Assembly: GCA_015680685.1 (NCBI GenBank)
Contig: MNCI01026399.1
Location: forward strand, 290,074 to 354,073
Reading direction: 5' to 3'
Length of the DNA: 64,000 nt
Origin: Gnetum montanum
Taxonomy: Eukaryota > Streptophyta > Gnetopsida > Gnetales > Gnetaceae
The position numbers were made by a program, and so were the translations under genes. Below, one piece after another: positions 11,870 to 22,250 of the stretch. Each line of letters starts with the position of its first letter. Positions within the stretch are counted from its first letter, which is position 1. Under the pieces are notes generated by a model. The model made no database searches and had not been told where the DNA came from. It saw nothing but the letters and a program-made list of their open reading frames with translations.

Positions 11870-14729
11870 GTCCTCATGATAAATGAAGTGCATAAGGAAT
11901 ACAATAAGTAATGACATGATGCTAGAATAAGAAGAGTTGAATTTCAACAAGAAGTCAAGGTTCTCTATTGGAACCTCACATATATGCCTCAACAAACTAA
12001 GTTTCAAACACTATGAAAAGGACCCTACACTATGCATTTAAATTTTTCTTCTAGGACAATGATCATTTAGCACCCAACAAGCCCACAAAAGCATATGATG
12101 GTAAACATCCAACAGGTGAAGCCCTTCAAAGACTTTCAAGAAATCAAAGCGAATAATGACATCTTAACATAATGGCAAGCATGCTCTATTTTCATGATCA
12201 TCTTCTTTCAACTTAGTCATGGAAGAGACAATCACCTAACTTCACCCCTCTTATGAGGATGAAATTTTCACTTTTTATTTTACACCATCTTTAATTTATT
12301 TTTTCATTCATCCTACACTTTTTATTTTTTTGAACTTTTTGACTTTCTTCTATATATTTTTATTATTTTTATTTATTTTAGTTTTTATGTTTTTAGGTCT
12401 TTTCATCAGCATCATCATCATTTTTGTTATTGTTATTATTATTTTCAAATTTGTTTCATCAAGATGATTGTTTCCATGTATTGGAACTATGTTTTATACC
12501 AATAGTTGTAAAACACATGATGGTACAAGGCAGTGAGTCCATGACATCCATCCATTTCATTTCTATTAATAAGAAATTCATATCATGAAGAAACTATGAT
12601 TATTTCTTACAAAACTAAAAAGAACTTGTAATTTGGTTACCAAAAGAAAGGGCAAATGATCAAGGGCAAATGATAAAGGGTGTGGTCTTAAGGAGATTTG
12701 TTGAGCCTTTTAGCTTCTTCAATGAGTCTCATGATGCTATGGAAATATATCATTCCTCATATTTTAATCTTAAATAAAAGTATGTACTTTGTTATGTGTG
12801 ATTACCTTGAAGAAATACAAGGATAAAATCACACATCTTTGAAGACCTCTTGGGAAAAAAGCATTGATTATGAGGCTAGAAAGACATGTCACCCATGCAT
12901 GAAGGCACCCCTCTAACTAAGGCTCAAATTTCTTCCACCAAGTTGCAACATTTAACTACTTCATTATTCCTTTCTTATTGAGTAATGGTATTCTCTTATG
13001 ATTGTAATGATCTCATGATTGTAAGTTTACAGGGTAAGGTGATGCGAGGCCACTCATACTAGTATCAACTTGGTTTGGAACCTAGATGGAAAGGTTTATG
13101 GATCAATTTGACCACTAAATACACAAGAACCTCATGTCAATATGGTAAGATATCTCACATCCCTATTCCTATAATCCCTTCTGATTTCCATTATTCACCT
13201 CACTGCTAACTACCATGATTTACCTTATGACTCTTATTTAGAATAGTGTAGGACCTTAAAAGCTATGGTTGTATTGGTATGTTTTCTAACCTGGATCAAC
13301 ATTAGATTTTTAAAGTGCCTAAGGACACCTTGTGACATGGCTATGCAAGATAATTTATGACATGGACCTAGTTTGGAGAGGACCCACTTACACAACTATT
13401 TAACATCTAGCCTATAATCCATCATTGCATGCCCATATTCATGTAGCTATAATCCTAATGACATGAATCATCGAACTTTGTTTGTTTTTTAACTTGATTT
13501 TTGCCTTGAAAACATGACATTTCCAAATCTAATTATGAGCTTCTTTGTGTCAAAAACCTTACCTAGAGCCTGATGTTTATTATCTACATCTTTAGAACTT
13601 CTTTTCCATTTCTATTTGATCCTACATTTGCTTTTAAATTTCCAAAAATTCCTTAGCTTTTTAATGGAAAAATTTAGCTTATAGCTGCGTTGACATAGTC
13701 AAATGCATTGACACACCCTCATTAATGCAACACAAAAATAACATATATATGTGTGACACTTAGCTAAATTTTTCATATTTTCTTCCAAACATGAAAGGAT
13801 TTTTTGCCATTTTTAGAGCCTAGAAGCTTCCAATAGTTATAACTCCTTCTCAAATCATCCAATTGCACCTATTCTTTGACCTATGAGCTTTTAGAGATAA
13901 GCTATATGTCATAGGGGCATCAATAAGTAATTTTCTAACAAAATTTCCAACACTTCAAAGGCAATTAATTTAGCTAAGATATTAAAATAATAATAAAAAA
14001 TCAAGCATATCAACATAATTAACTACCTTCGGACTCCAAAAATTTAAGCATATAAAACCATTTAGTAGTTTTAGCATTTAAAATTTTTTAACTAACACTA
14101 ACCAAAGGTGATCGAAAGGTAAATATGCTTAAGAATTCAAGCCAAGAAACTAATTCATGATCATTCATATAATTGCAAATGACATCTAAACAAGGTCTAA
14201 AAGCGGCTAAGCTATCGCAACCTAGGGAGAAATAGCTAATTGAAGGAAAAGGATAATAACAATAATAGTAGAAGGAGTAAGTTGTTGGGAAAATTCATGT
14301 CACGAGGCCTTTGAGAGAAGAGCGTGAGGTGAAATCTCTTCATCAAATTCCCATAGAAGAAATGGAATAATCAAGGCAATATGAGATAGCAAGACCTAGA
14401 CCAAACTTAGAGATGACCTTAATAGAGGCATGCCTAAAAAAGTTTTGAAGCAACGAAATCCAAAGTATGGTTTTTCAAGAACTAAACTATGGATCTTTTT
14501 TGGAATTTTCACCAGGGGATATCTGGGCATAGTTGTAGGCATCATCGCTATATTCCATCATTTCCACCAATGGGGAACAGTGCTTGGAAAAAGCCTATCT
14601 CTTTTAGAACAATCACTAGGAAGATGCAACAGTGAAAGTCAAGGATATAACCATCTCCTACTTGATGGAGGCCATAGCAAAGGCCCTTGGATTACCCAAC
14701 ACTTGGGAAAAATTAACTGAGGTATCAAT
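11870..14729. repeat. Dispersed repeat block A, copy 2, cut by E3
   Basis: This is the diverged direct repeat of 2880-5560. It ends abruptly where the 5' LTR of element E3 begins, so the rest of the unit should lie beyond the far end of E3, outside the window. It contains a short AT microsatellite-like stretch (about 12395-12450) but no gene. A 96-codon open frame at 14430-14720 falls in the matching part of block A and is not convincing as a gene. Confidence 0.5.
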
Positions 14730-16517
14730 TCAAACACCATAAAATTTTAGGACCTTCATGTTTTGGCGAGGTCTAGGAATTTAGGCAAGGGATTCAACAA
14801 GTGCAGCGTCATGATCATTGGGCAATAAAGTGTAGACATCGAAGGTAGATTGTGCAGTCCGGCAAGTTTTCTACTTCCAAGACTGGCAGGCTTGTCGGAC
14901 TCACCAATCTACTCAAATGAATAGTTGGCCTAGCTGACAGTCTACCGAGAGACCATGTCTAGAGTTGTCGACGGTGTTCAGGATGGACAAAATAGTTCGG
15001 CAAGTTTTCTAGTAGAGAAGTCTGCTATGCTGCGCAGTGTAGCAAGCCTTCGAAAAATCAATCAAGCATCCAAATTACAAGCTTTGGCAAGATGTCTGTG
15101 CAAGGCAAAGTCAGAATTCGGCCAACACATGGTGCTATGCTATGCTACGCTACATAGCATCGCATAGCATAGCAAGGGAGAAACACGCAAAGCCTTCTCT
15201 ACCAAGCCGTTGCGGCAAAATGACTGCATTTAATAGCATTTTGGCTTCCAAGACTACCCTGTCTCAATTAGCCCTTAAACCACAAGCAATTTTTTCTTGT
15301 GAAACCCCACAATTTTGACAGAAATGCATGTTACATTGGCTGCTACGCTACATAGCGTAGCAAAGATGAAAATCAATAAAATGCTCCAAAGATTAACCCG
15401 GCATGCACCAAGGCTTCCAGCAAATGCTGTTAACTACAATGCAAGTTTCCTGTTCAAACCAGTGGCTACGCTATGCTATGCTACATAGCGTAGCACAATG
15501 TAGCAAGTAGCTATGCTACGTCAATGTGCTAGACAGTGTAAGTGATGCAAAGTTGACAAAGGCATCAAGACATATTCAGCTAGCTCTATAGCTTGTTAGC
15601 AATAACTAAGCTCACCATGATCAGTGACTTTGTTCCACTTTGGCATACCCCTTAGTCCATCCCCTAAAATTTGTCGCTGCGCTTGATCTTATTCATAAGG
15701 ATAGGGAAGACAGTCCTAGGGCGGAGACTCCATTTCTGCTTACATTGTTAGCACACTGGATTCCAGTATGTGCAGTTTCGACAACATGGTTACAGCGTAT
15801 CAAAGTTCGCGACTGGCACAACACACCTACATGGTACTATCATGTTTGCACATTTTGGGGTCCAGAACACGTGGCACCTAAACCACATTTTCTCCTGCTC
15901 TTGGCCCTATAATTACCTCGGAAAACAAAGTTCAAAGGGTTGGCTTTTCTGGGGGGCATTCTTCATCAAAAGAGTTGGCATTTTTGCATTAACAAGAGCA
16001 GTTAGCTTATTGGATTTTTGCATCGACTGGTTGGCTTGTTGATTGGCTTTTTGCATAGTTGGCTTTCCAGATCAGCTTTTGGCACAGTTGGCTTTTAAGT
16101 TTGCACTCGAGGGCATAGTTGGCATGTTTTGAGTATTTTGGTTACCTCTGAGATTCCTGTGCCTCCCAGTGTTGCACAACCGATTGTATCCATCTCAACA
16201 AAGTAAAGCTATGATCTTGAGGTGGTGCATTCTCCCGCTCTAGTTTGCTTTATGTTTCTATTTATTATCATTGTATTTTGCATCATTTTCATCCTGTCAC
16301 ATTTAATAATAATCATATTACGTTATGAGCATCGTTTCTGAAGTAAATGTCTACGAAAGGTTAAGTCACACCTATTAAGTCCCTGTTTGATCGACAAGAC
16401 CATTCAGGGCACCCTGAATCCATTTTCTTCAGCACGGCCCCCACATGGATCTGGGGTTAAACTGTTTTGCCCGATGACCTCTCGGTGTTCCAGCCACTGA
16501 TGTTTTTGGTCGTAACA
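14730..16517 (+). repeat. E3 5' LTR
   Basis: The 1788-bp LTR begins TCAAACACCATAAAATTTTAGG, a decayed form of the TGAAACACCA start shared with E1 and E2. It ends GTAACA just before the primer-binding site. Its first 400 bp match 63536-64000. Its internal hallmark is repeated self-complementary words built from GCTACGCTATGCTAC and TAGCGTAGC (15130-15180, 15340-15365, 15460-15530). A possible TATA box CCTATAATTACC lies near 15906. Confidence 0.85.
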
Positions 16518-16522
16518 GTTTT

Positions 16523-16541
16523 TGGCGCTAGAAGGAGGGCC
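16523..16541 (+). promoter_or_regulatory. E3 primer-binding site
   Basis: TGGCGCTAGAAGGAGGGCC lies 5 bp after the LTR end. The same 19-mer is found at the same place in E2 (54750) and, with one G missing, in E1 (minus strand, 37943-37925). TGG complements a tRNA 3' CCA. I cannot assign the tRNA. Confidence 0.75.
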
Positions 16542-16869
16542 TTTTGGTGCCTTTTCCGTGTCCTACGGGTAGTCCTATGGGTTATTTATGCATTGTGTGC
16601 TGTAGATTGGTCGCTACAACGATTCCTTTGGAATCTAGCAGGATGAAAAGCCTCTGATCTCCTCTTGATTTCCGTGTTTCCTAGTTTGCAATTTTCCCCT
16701 TTTTCAATACACAAGATGATTCCGACAACCACCACTATTTCCACCTTGAGCCTTGAGGCTCCTTTCTTGGCCCAAAGCACCATGGGTGTTGAACGATCAC
16801 CTAGCTCGGTGATGGTGCCATGCCAATCCCTTAGGGTTTGACACTTGTCACTTGAGTTTTTAACAAAAG

Positions 16870-17360
16870 AAGCAGAGCATTACAACTTCATTTGCATAAA
16901 GGTCTAGGCAGATTTACCCCTGGATCACCAAGAACTTGAGCACAAATGCAGTTTTGAGTTCCTTTATCGAAATGGGAGGGAGTTTGTCCCTAACCCTGAT
17001 GTTTCCATCCCCCTTGCAAAGACGTATCAATGGATCTTCGATCAGCTGCTACAAGTCACTAGGCCTAAGGAGTGAGACATGCTATCCCATTGCGATGAAG
17101 AATTCTAGGATGGGCAGGAAGATCTAGACTCCCAGTCTGAGGGGGGTGGCCAAACTTACCTTGACACCATCCCTTCTGCCATGGCCTTTAAGTCAAACCC
17201 CCTTTTTGCGGTGGCTCCCTTTGCGATCACTACAAATCCACATCAATCTACACTCTCATCCACAATGGGTAGCCATCCCACACCCTCAATGTATCAGCAG
17301 GCACCTCCCTTAGTTTCATACCGAAGCACTCTTCCCCCCTATTCCATCCCATCCTCATAT
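16870..17360 (+). pseudogene. E3 gag N-terminal part, cut by E1
   Basis: The translation around 16900-17170 matches the N-terminal gag of E1 and E2: a FICIKV(stop)ADLP segment parallels FIYVKIQANLP of E2, then comes an NGREFVPN-like stretch paralleling GGHEFTPS, then a DEE...SQSE acidic tract. Premature stops are TAG or TGA where related copies have Gln or another residue. A Pro/Gln-rich linker (17181-17360) follows. The frame ends at the E1 target site and resumes in phase at 39740 once E1 and one target duplication are left out. Confidence 0.75.
17356..17360. repeat. E1 target site duplication, left (CATAT)
   Basis: CATAT directly abuts the left end of E1; CATAC at 39735-39739 abuts the right end. 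A five-base duplication is the usual Ty3/gypsy length, and the single mismatch is a transition. Leaving out one copy restores the phase of the E3 gag frame. Confidence 0.8.
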
Positions 17361-17910
17361 TGTACAATCTTAAATCGTCGGTGAGAGGCTAGAATGAACG
17401 GACACCGAGAGATCTACGAATGAAACAATGAGACCCTACCTTCGCCTGAGGGTAAGTTGGAAATCAACGGAGGCAGAGTGCCTTGAATGGTCTACACGCG
17501 GATCAAACGAGGACTTCCTCGAACGTACACAATCACGGTACATTGGGTTATACGTAAACAAATGCAAAAATCGAGTGTAAACAAAATAATTAAAAAAAAC
17601 AAATGTAAACTGTTTAAATATCGAAAACAGGAAAAATAATGTAAACTGCAAGAATCTAAGCAATAATGCAAACTGTTTGTATTGAGAAATAATTAGAATG
17701 TGCACCGGTCAAAACGTAGTTGCGATTTGGTCGCAAGGTAGACGTTTAGCCCTGATGGATGAGAGCAGGTGCTAGGAAGATGCAGGTTTTGGATTGCAGG
17801 TGTACAATGTCCAGTCTGTATGAAGCCCAACATATGAGATTGACGCCTAGATCTCCTAAGTGTCTCAGATTCAAATTTTTTGAACCCTGATCTAGTGGAA
17901 AAATAGGAGA

Positions 17911-17918
17911 TTTATAGG
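17911..17918 (-). promoter_or_regulatory. E1 3' LTR TATA box
   Basis: CCTATAAA on the minus strand, about 1.87 kb from the sense start of this LTR, is conserved at 38519-38512 in the other LTR. Confidence 0.45.
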
Positions 17919-18284
17919 ATTTTAGGCACGAGATTCGGATTTGGGGGAAGATCAGTGGCTACAGGGTGAGCAAACTTTAGATCGGGTGACAAGTATGTGT
18001 GTTGATCGAATGCCAAAATGTTACAATGTATAGCGTGTAGCATGACCCAGATCTCTTACGTTGACGTGTGTAATCCATAGCGTAAGAGCTTGATACGCTG
18101 AAAAATGAAAAATATACAAAGAATGTTAAAGTACAAGACTGGATCTAGATGTCTGGCCTCTGGATCTGCAGATCTGTGTTATTTTTGCTCCGCCAAGGCC
18201 TCCAGCCTACGTGGATCTGGCTCTGATGTGTGCACAGCCTGTTCCGGTGCCAAGGTCTGGCGTCCAGCGTCCAAGGTGTTAGTG

Positions 18285-18600
18285 TGACCACTATCCCAAG
18301 GTTTTAGCATGACCACTATGTCCTAGGGTGTCAGCGTGACCACCATGCCAGGGTGTCAACGTGACCACCATCCCAGGGTGTCAACGTGACCACCGTCCCA
18401 GGGTGTCACCGTCCCAAGGTGTCAGCATGACCACCATCCCAGAGTGTCACCATCCCAGGGTGTCAGCGTGACCACCATCCCAAGGTGTTAGCATGACCAC
18501 CATCCCAGGGTGTCAGCATGACCACCATCCCAGGGTGTTAGTGTGACCACCCTCCTAGGGTGTCAGCGTGACTATCAACGTGACCAGGGTGTTAGCGTGA
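18285..18600. repeat. 25-bp tandem repeat in E1 3' LTR
   Basis: About a dozen units of GTCAGCGTGACCACCATCCCAGGGT stand head to tail with single-base variants and some shortened units. The same array in the 5' LTR (about 38885-39120) has fewer units. Each unit carries TCACGCTG in the sense direction of E1, a word also frequent in the leader and antisense-gene introns of this element. Confidence 0.85.
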
Positions 18601-18614
18601 CTACCCTCCAATGT

Positions 18615-19545
18615 TTACGATGCATTTTGAGCCCATTTTTGACCTATGAGACTTTTTTTCGAAGTGGATCTACATGCTTGAGGTCCATATGGTTCTGCTT
18701 GTCAAGTTTGAGCTCATTCGAAGGTTGTTTTAGCCCTATTTTGGTTGGTGACGCTGAGCCTTATGTTGTGCAGCATGTCAGCGTGACTAAACACGAATGA
18801 CCTAAAAATAGTACATTTTGAACTAAGTTTTGACCTATGAGATCCATTTTCAAAGTGGATATGCATGCCTAAGGTCAAGAGGGTTTTTCTTGTCAAGTTT
18901 GAGCTCATTTGAAGGTTGTTTTGGCCCTGTTTTGGTTGGTGACGCTGAGCCTTACACTATGCAGCATGTCAGCGTGACTAACAGCGAATGACATGAAAAT
19001 AGTGAATTTTGAACCTATTTTTGACCTGTGAGATCTATTTTTGAAGTGAATCTACATGCCTAAGGTCTAGAGGATTATTCTTGTCAAGTTTGAGCTCATT
19101 CAAAGGTTGTTTTGAACCTATTTTAGTTGGTGACGCTGAGCCTTACGTTGTGCAGCATGTCAGCGTGACTAACAGCGAATGACCTGAAAATAGTGCATTT
19201 TGAACCTGTTTTTAACCTATGAGACCCATTTTTAGAGTGTATTTACATGCCATGGGTCATGAGGGCTCTATGTGCCAAATTTGAGCTCATTCGGAGGCTG
19301 TTTTAGCCCTATTTTGGTTGGTGATGCTGAGCCTTACGCTGTGCAGCATGTCAACGTGACTAACAGCAAATGACCTGAAAATAGTGCATTTTGAACCCAT
19401 TTTTGACCTATGAGACCCATTTTTAGAGTGGATATGGATTCCATGGGTCATGAGGGTTCTTTGTGCCAAATTTGGACTGATTTGAATGTCATTTTGACCC
19501 TATTTTGGTTGGTGACACTGAGCCTTACGCTGAGCAGTGTAAGAA
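18615..19545. repeat. ~190-bp tandem repeat in E1 3' LTR, about 5 copies
   Basis: Units begin near 18620, 18815, 19010, 19198 and 19388. Each holds the phrases TGCATTTTGA, GACCTATGAGA, CAAGTTTGAGCTCATT, TTTTGGTTGGTGACGCTGAGCCTTA and CAGCGTGACTAACAGC. The 5' LTR has only about two (from 39137 and 39329). Since the LTRs are identical when an element inserts, the difference arose afterwards by unequal exchange or slippage. Confidence 0.8.
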
Positions 19546-19777
19546 AATATAGCCAAATTATACTTAGCCAAAACCAAGCATTTTGAGCCCAAAAATTTTG
19601 ATGTTAAATGCCAAAAGTTGATGCATCTGCTCGTGGACCCCAAGGGGATCTTGCTTGTTGAATTGTGAACCATCGGGGGCTATTTCGGAGGACTCCAAGT
19701 TTGGTCATGCTATACTCATGCTTGGGTAGCTGCATGACTTAGCTTGAATCGTGTTTGAAAGTGCTAGACCAAAATTT

Positions 19778-19866
19778 TGTGGTGTTTCATTGGTTCCTCT
19801 TTGTTGACACCTGGAGGAATCTACTCGAGAGGCACCGACAAAGAAGTACAAAACACCACAAGCGAC
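19778..19866. other. E1 polypurine tract within inverted repeat
   Basis: On the minus strand the internal region ends GACACAAAGAGG-like sequence (CAACAAAGAGGAACCAA) and the LTR starts TGAAACACCAC. On the plus strand TTGTGGTGTTT (LTR edge) and AAACACCACAA (about 19850-19860) form an 11-bp perfect inverted repeat. Inside it CTTTGTTG and CGACAAAG form a second stem that includes the purine tract. The same arrangement is present in E2 and E3. Confidence 0.7.
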
Positions 19867-20714
19867 TGGGTATCAAGCATTGCTCTATGGCACTTGGCCA
19901 GATGTCATTGCACCGTGTTCAGAAGTACATGGGATCGGGAAATGAGGTTTTGAGATGTATAGGGAGAAGGCTTGTTACTGTGGGATTGGGGATTGATGAA
20001 GGGATGATTTTATTTAACTATGAGAAGGGGAATGCTCTTGTGTGAACACATCATGTTGGTCCTTGTCAATAGCTAGTATCTAGCGGACTTGGGACCAAGG
20101 CATGAGATGTGCGTCCTTTGGAGGAACGAGACTCTTGTATCCTATTTAAGAGAACTCATTGTCACAACCAAAGCCACGCGGTGAGGTGGTGTGTTCTTTG
20201 GAGAAACAGGACCCTTGTTGAGTATCAAAGGAAACTCATTGTCCAACAGCCAAAGCCATGCGGCAAGATGCAACATGATTGTTTGAGACACGAGTGTTTT
20301 CTCCCAAGACAAGTATCTTCCCTCTTGGGGCTTGTATGGGAAGTGCCAAGGGTCGTGTGATGGATTTTGCTCTTTGATTTTTTGTATTTTTTTTTGTTTG
20401 TGTGTTTTTTTTGTGGGAAGAGCATTTTTTTGTTGTACTCGTGCTCGTGTGCTTGTAATTGTATCATGGGCTATGCCATGTTGCGCAACTGCCTGGAGAG
20501 TTACAGTGTGCAACAATGTGGTTCAAGTTTGGAGGTGACTGGGATGTATCTGGGAAATGGGTAGAGAGAACATGTTAAAGAATAAGAGATGTTTGAGGAA
20601 CTGGGAATGTACTTGTGAACGGTTTGATTATCCTGGTTACATGCATCAGGAGAAATGTGGTACCTTGTCATCGTGATGAAGTGCATTCATGTACGAACAC
20701 CTCTGGGTGTCATC
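19790..20714 (-). other. E1 3' non-coding exon
   Basis: This is the internal region between the last 3' splice site and the polypurine tract. It holds no convincing gene. Parts match 59793-60776 of E2, for example the stretch around CAAGCCCCAAGAGGGAAGATA in sense orientation and the following CTCGTGTCTCAAA. A T-rich run (20375-20430) corresponds to the A-rich run of E2. Open frames at 20142-20516 lie in this low-complexity DNA and are likely fortuitous. Confidence 0.6.
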
Positions 20715-21230
20715 CTGCAAACACAACTCCAAGAAGACAAGAAAACCCCAAGTAAATGAGTTAGCTTAACACTTTAAACATGGATGCAACCGATGAGATG
20801 GAGACACTGCGTGCAACTGTAGGCAAACAAAATTGAGCAGCAACAATGTTATCAGAGTCCATGTGATGAATTCATTGAGCAAGTTGATGATGACATGCCA
20901 TTTGATTACAACAAAAAATTAGTAGGCCAGCGAGGAGGTTGCTAGTTTATAGTCTTGATGGACTGTCGTGGATTAGATTTACGTCATAACCCATTGGACA
21001 TTGCCAGTTTAGCGTCATAGCAGACAATGCAATGCTAGTTTATAGTCGTGGTAGACTATGGAGAGGCAAGCTAGTTTATAGTCTTAGCAGACTCTGTCAG
21101 ATGAGAGCGTGGTAGTTTATTGTCATTCCAGATGATCTATGGTATCAGTTTAACGTCATGATTTCAGGACGAATCTATGGTATCAGTTTACCGTCATGAT
21201 ACCAGGACGAATGCATACCTTAGGCTTTGT
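20715..21230 (-). repeat. E1 post-pol array and putative intron B
   Basis: Just downstream of pol, the short phrase ATGACGGTAAACTGATACC (sense) and variants such as GACTATAAACTAGC recur from about 20935 to 21215. The stretch ends at a sequence matching a 3' splice site, a pyrimidine-rich TTGTGTTTGCAG ending at 20715 on the minus strand. The same acceptor, almost letter for letter, is in E2 at 59781-59792. The array motif keeps its orientation relative to the element. No clear 5' splice site is visible in E1. Confidence 0.6.
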
Positions 21231-22250
21231 TCAAACGTAAAGTGGCTTGAGGTACATGTGATTTGTTGGATGAGCAAGCTCGTTACTGTCCATATTAGCT
21301 AGTTTGAATGCCCCATTTTCATATGCTTTGGTGACTAAGTAAGGCCCTTCCTAGTTGGCCGAGAATTTTTCTGTGTGTTCATGGACTGCCTTGAGGACAA
21401 GGTCACCTTCCTTGATCGGGTGCTTGTGAATGTCATGTTGATGTCGTCGTCGTTGTTGCTTCTGGTACCACTCGATTTGATCTAGTGTGCGTGTTCGTTC
21501 CTCCTCCACCGAGTCAAGGTCAATAATGCGCAAGTCATTATTTTGACTTTCATTGAGGAGTCCTAAGAGTGTGATCCGCAACAAAGGTATCTGCAACTCC
21601 AAAGGTAAAACAACTTCTAAACCATAAACAAGACTATACGGTGTTTTACCTGTGGATGTTCTGTGTGTCGTTCGATATGCCCATAGCGCGTACACTAGTT
21701 GTTCTTGCCATCTTCTTTTTCTTTGATTAAGCATTTTCTTGAGCACCATGATGACCGTTTTATTCGTGGATTTTGCTTGACCATTGCTCTGAGGATAGTA
21801 TGGTGATGAAAACGAATGTTTGATGCCTAGGTTCTCACAAAAGGTTTTGGTTTCGACACTGCTGAACTGTGGCCCGTTATCAATGATTATAGTCATTGGA
21901 ATGCCAAAACGAGTCATAATGTTTTCAAGGATGAAGTTGCATACTTGTTTTGATGTGGTCTTCCTAAGAAGAATAGCTTCCACCCATTTTGTGAAATATT
22001 TCGTTGCGGTTATAATGAAGCTATGTCCTGTGGAAGATGGGGGAGTTATTGGTCCTATGATGTCTAACCCCCATTTCTAGAAAGGCCATGTGATTTGAGC
22101 TGTATGCAACTTGTTAGGTGGTACATGTATAAGATTACCATGTTTTTGATAGATGCTACACGTTTTCACTTTGGAGAAACAGTCGTACTCCATGTGCGGC
22201 CAATAGTAGCCTAAACATCTGATTTTGGTTGCCATTACCTTGGGTGCTAT
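21231..22250 (-). pseudogene. E1 integrase domain
   Basis: In sense order there is a His/Cys zinc-binding part (GLCGGHIAPK..., then C...C near 22160), a core with GLDIIGPI (first Asp, about 22050) and DNGPQF (second Asp, about 21875), then SNGQAKSTNK (about 21775-21750). Relatives have Glu where this copy has Lys, so the third catalytic residue is lost by what looks like G-to-A change. The C-terminal part (KEGDLVLKAV, then KPLYV and stop) is a Ty3-type tail. I see no clear chromodomain. The open piece 21983-21351 is 210 codons long. Confidence 0.85.

Larger units (their letters stand above)
17361..19789 (-). repeat. E1 3' LTR
   Basis: The LTR is 2429 bp, with TGTACA at the left edge and GGTGTTTCA at the right, so it reads TGAAACACC...TGTACA in the sense direction. 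It is about 640 bp longer than the 5' LTR (37950-39734). The excess is explained by more copies of a 25-bp repeat and of a repeat of about 190 bp. A TATA box is on the minus strand at 17918-17911. Confidence 0.9.

Noticed and set aside
14430-14720. 96-codon open frame as a host gene next to E3
   Set aside because: The matching stretch in block A copy 1 (about 5430-5700) is full of stops and there is no recognisable domain.
15130-15530. Self-complementary GCTACGCTATG / TAGCGTAGC words as a replication origin or cruciform terminator
   Set aside because: They repeat throughout E3 LTRs and introns, so they are family words rather than a single-site signal.
18285-18600. Regular short repeats that resemble a CRISPR array
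   Set aside because: The units are head to tail with no unique spacers, in an LTR of a plant retrotransposon. They are ordinary tandem repeats.
20142-20516. 124-codon minus-strand open frame
   Set aside because: It lies in the non-coding 3' exon of E1 over low-complexity DNA, is not conserved as protein in E2, and has no recognisable motif.
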